Origin: JBBQWR01 sp038210495
GTDB taxonomy: Bacteria; Planctomycetota; Planctomycetia; Pirellulales; DATAWG01
Length of the DNA: 64,000 nucleotides
Assembly (NCBI GenBank): GCA_038210495.1
Contig: JBBQWR010000028.1
Coordinates: 1-64,000, forward strand
Reading direction: 5' to 3'
Under the pieces are notes generated by a model. That model was not told where the DNA came from and ran no database searches. It saw only the letters and a list, made by a program, of their open reading frames with translations. Positions 62,936 through 64,000 of this stretch are shown piece after piece (position 1 is the stretch's first letter; every line of letters starts with the position of its first letter). Both the position numbers and the translations under genes were made by a program.

Positions 62936-64000
62936 CTATGCGACGCGGGCGAAGACTTCCGAGACCTTGATTCGGCAAGCGGTCCAGGCCGGAAAGATCG
63001 CGCCGGCCAGCGACGTGAGGCCGCCGACGACGGGGCCCCACCACAGCGCGCTGATGGGGATCGTAAAGCTCGGGAAGAAGGCGATCGGAAATTTAAGCCC
63101 CCCCATGACCCGGTTGACCAAGAGAAAGGTCGCGGCCGTGCTGAACCCGCCGGAGAGGGCGCCGATCGCGACCGCCTCGCCCAGCACCAGAAATAAAATG
63201 TGGCTGGGCCGGAAACCGAGCACTTTGAACACGGCCACTTCCATACGCCGCTCGCGAACGCTGATGCTGATCGCGTTGGCCAACACCAGCGACAGCGTTG
63301 CCAGGATCGCCGGCGCGAGGAGCCAGCGCATGCCCCAGATCAGGTCTTTGTAAGCGTCGAGAAAGGATGATATCCCAGACGAGGCCGTTTCGCACTTCAC
63401 AGCCGGATCGGTGAAACTCGGCGAGCTCATGATCTGACCCGCGATCCGGCCGAACGAATCGGAATCGGCCACCCGCAGCCACATCAGCGAGACGCTCTTG
63501 TCGGCCAGCGGATGTTTTTGACCGGCGTGCGTTCGCGGGTAGTCGTCCAGCGCGTCGTTCAAATAATCGCAGTTCATCGCGCACGACTGGTTGTACCGGC
63601 CGTCGGGAAACTCGCCCACAATCTCGAACTCGAGATCGATGTCCTTGAAATTAAAGCTAAAGATCTTGATTCGTTCGCCGACTCGCTTGTTCAAGGCCGC
63701 CAACCGCTCGATTCCGACGATCAGCCCGCGTTTGTTCTGCTCCAGCTTCTTGATGTTATCTTGCAGCTCTCTCGCTTCATTGGGCGGCAGCGAGTCGAGA
63801 TCGTCCATCATCGTGGCCAGCTTTTTAGGTTGCAGGGCAAAGGCGAACACGAAATTCTCGCGGGTCATTTTGCCCGGATCGATCGTGCCGCCGTAAAACT
63901 GCCACGACATCGAATCCATTGGGCGAATATCGCCCGGATGACTCGCCGCGCCATCGGCCAGCCCAGCCACATAGGCATACGGCAGCCGACTTGGAATCTG
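62936..64000 (-). CDS. FtsX-type ABC permease, C-terminal part
   Basis: The frame stays open to the window edge, encoding IPSRLPYAYV before the first Met at 63970, so the protein continues outside. The visible part has an extracytoplasmic domain (about residues 20-210) followed by the FtsX/MacB membrane core: WLLAPAILATLSLVLANAIS, then ERRMEVAVFKVLGFRPSHIL, LGEAVAIGALSGGF and a last helix before FARVA. It is an ABC-type permease for lipoprotein or peptide release. The partner ATPase would lie outside the window. Confidence 0.82.
   Translation of the reverse strand, partial: QIPSRLPYAYVAGLADGAASHPGDIRPMDSMSWQFYGGTIDPGKMTRENFVFAFALQPKKLATMMDDLDSLPPNEARELQDNIKKLEQNKRGLIVGIERLAALNKRVGERIKIFSFNFKDIDLEFEIVGEFPDGRYNQSCAMNCDYLNDALDDYPRTHAGQKHPLADKSVSLMWLRVADSDSFGRIAGQIMSSPSFTDPAVKCETASSGISSFLDAYKDLIWGMRWLLAPAILATLSLVLANAISISVRERRMEVAVFKVLGFRPSHILFLVLGEAVAIGALSGGFSTAATFLLVNRVMGGLKFPIAFFPSFTIPISALWWGPVVGGLTSLAGAIFPAWTACRIKVSEVFARVA

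Overview
The window looks like a stretch of a high-GC Planctomycetota chromosome, most likely a member of the Pirellulales or a close relative. The evidence is the 1021-residue PVC-type membrane-bound dehydrogenase with a C-terminal haem site (6687-9752), several exported HEAT-repeat, PQQ-propeller and Tat-signal TIM-barrel proteins of planctomycete type, and a dense population of small palindromic repeats. No rRNA and no CRISPR array were seen. One tRNA (Lys, anticodon TTT) was found.

Layout. Positions 1-3838 are the right end of an integrated element. It carries four small cargo genes, one of them resembling a phage small terminase, and a tyrosine integrase whose last codons lie inside the tRNA-Lys gene. 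A relic of a second integrase, cut off by a dispersed repeat, follows (4010-4411). From 4522 to 24642 the genes are mostly housekeeping: fumC, a DoxX-like protein, the PVC dehydrogenase, a BON protein, glyA, gmd, a cardiolipin synthase, cysK, a damaged toxin-antitoxin pair, acsA, recA behind a perfect palindromic operator, an HtrA-like protease, a zeta-toxin remnant and a first lpdA. Positions 24944-34708 hold a run of plus-strand genes: a coiled-coil protein, a possible GTPase-associated protein, two exported HEAT proteins, an HDOD regulator with a worn GGDEF-like domain, and a secreted protein with a LecA-like end. An ECF sigma/anti-sigma pair, an EVE-domain protein with a lysine-rich tail and a bioF-like gene come next.

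From 38753 the window holds sucB (E2), a small protein, an MFS transporter and a second lpdA (E3), then miaA, a thioredoxin-like protein, an ABC exporter operon, a cyclophilin lipoprotein, a zinc ribbon and aroA with a PQQ propeller gene. Positions 55129-61108 are rich in sugar metabolism: iron alcohol dehydrogenase, PfkB kinase, a hydroxypyruvate-isomerase-like protein and class II aldolase. The right end holds an IS200-type transposase remnant between 115-bp inverted arms, an esterase and the end of an FtsX-type permease that runs off the window.

The most striking theme is repeats. A non-coding element of about 305 bp with 13-14 bp terminal inverted repeats occurs in three full or near-full copies and several partial ones. 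At least four other families of short palindromes lie between genes, and in several places inside reading frames: the leader of an HtrA-like protease, the central loop of an MFS transporter and the signal peptide of a lipoprotein.
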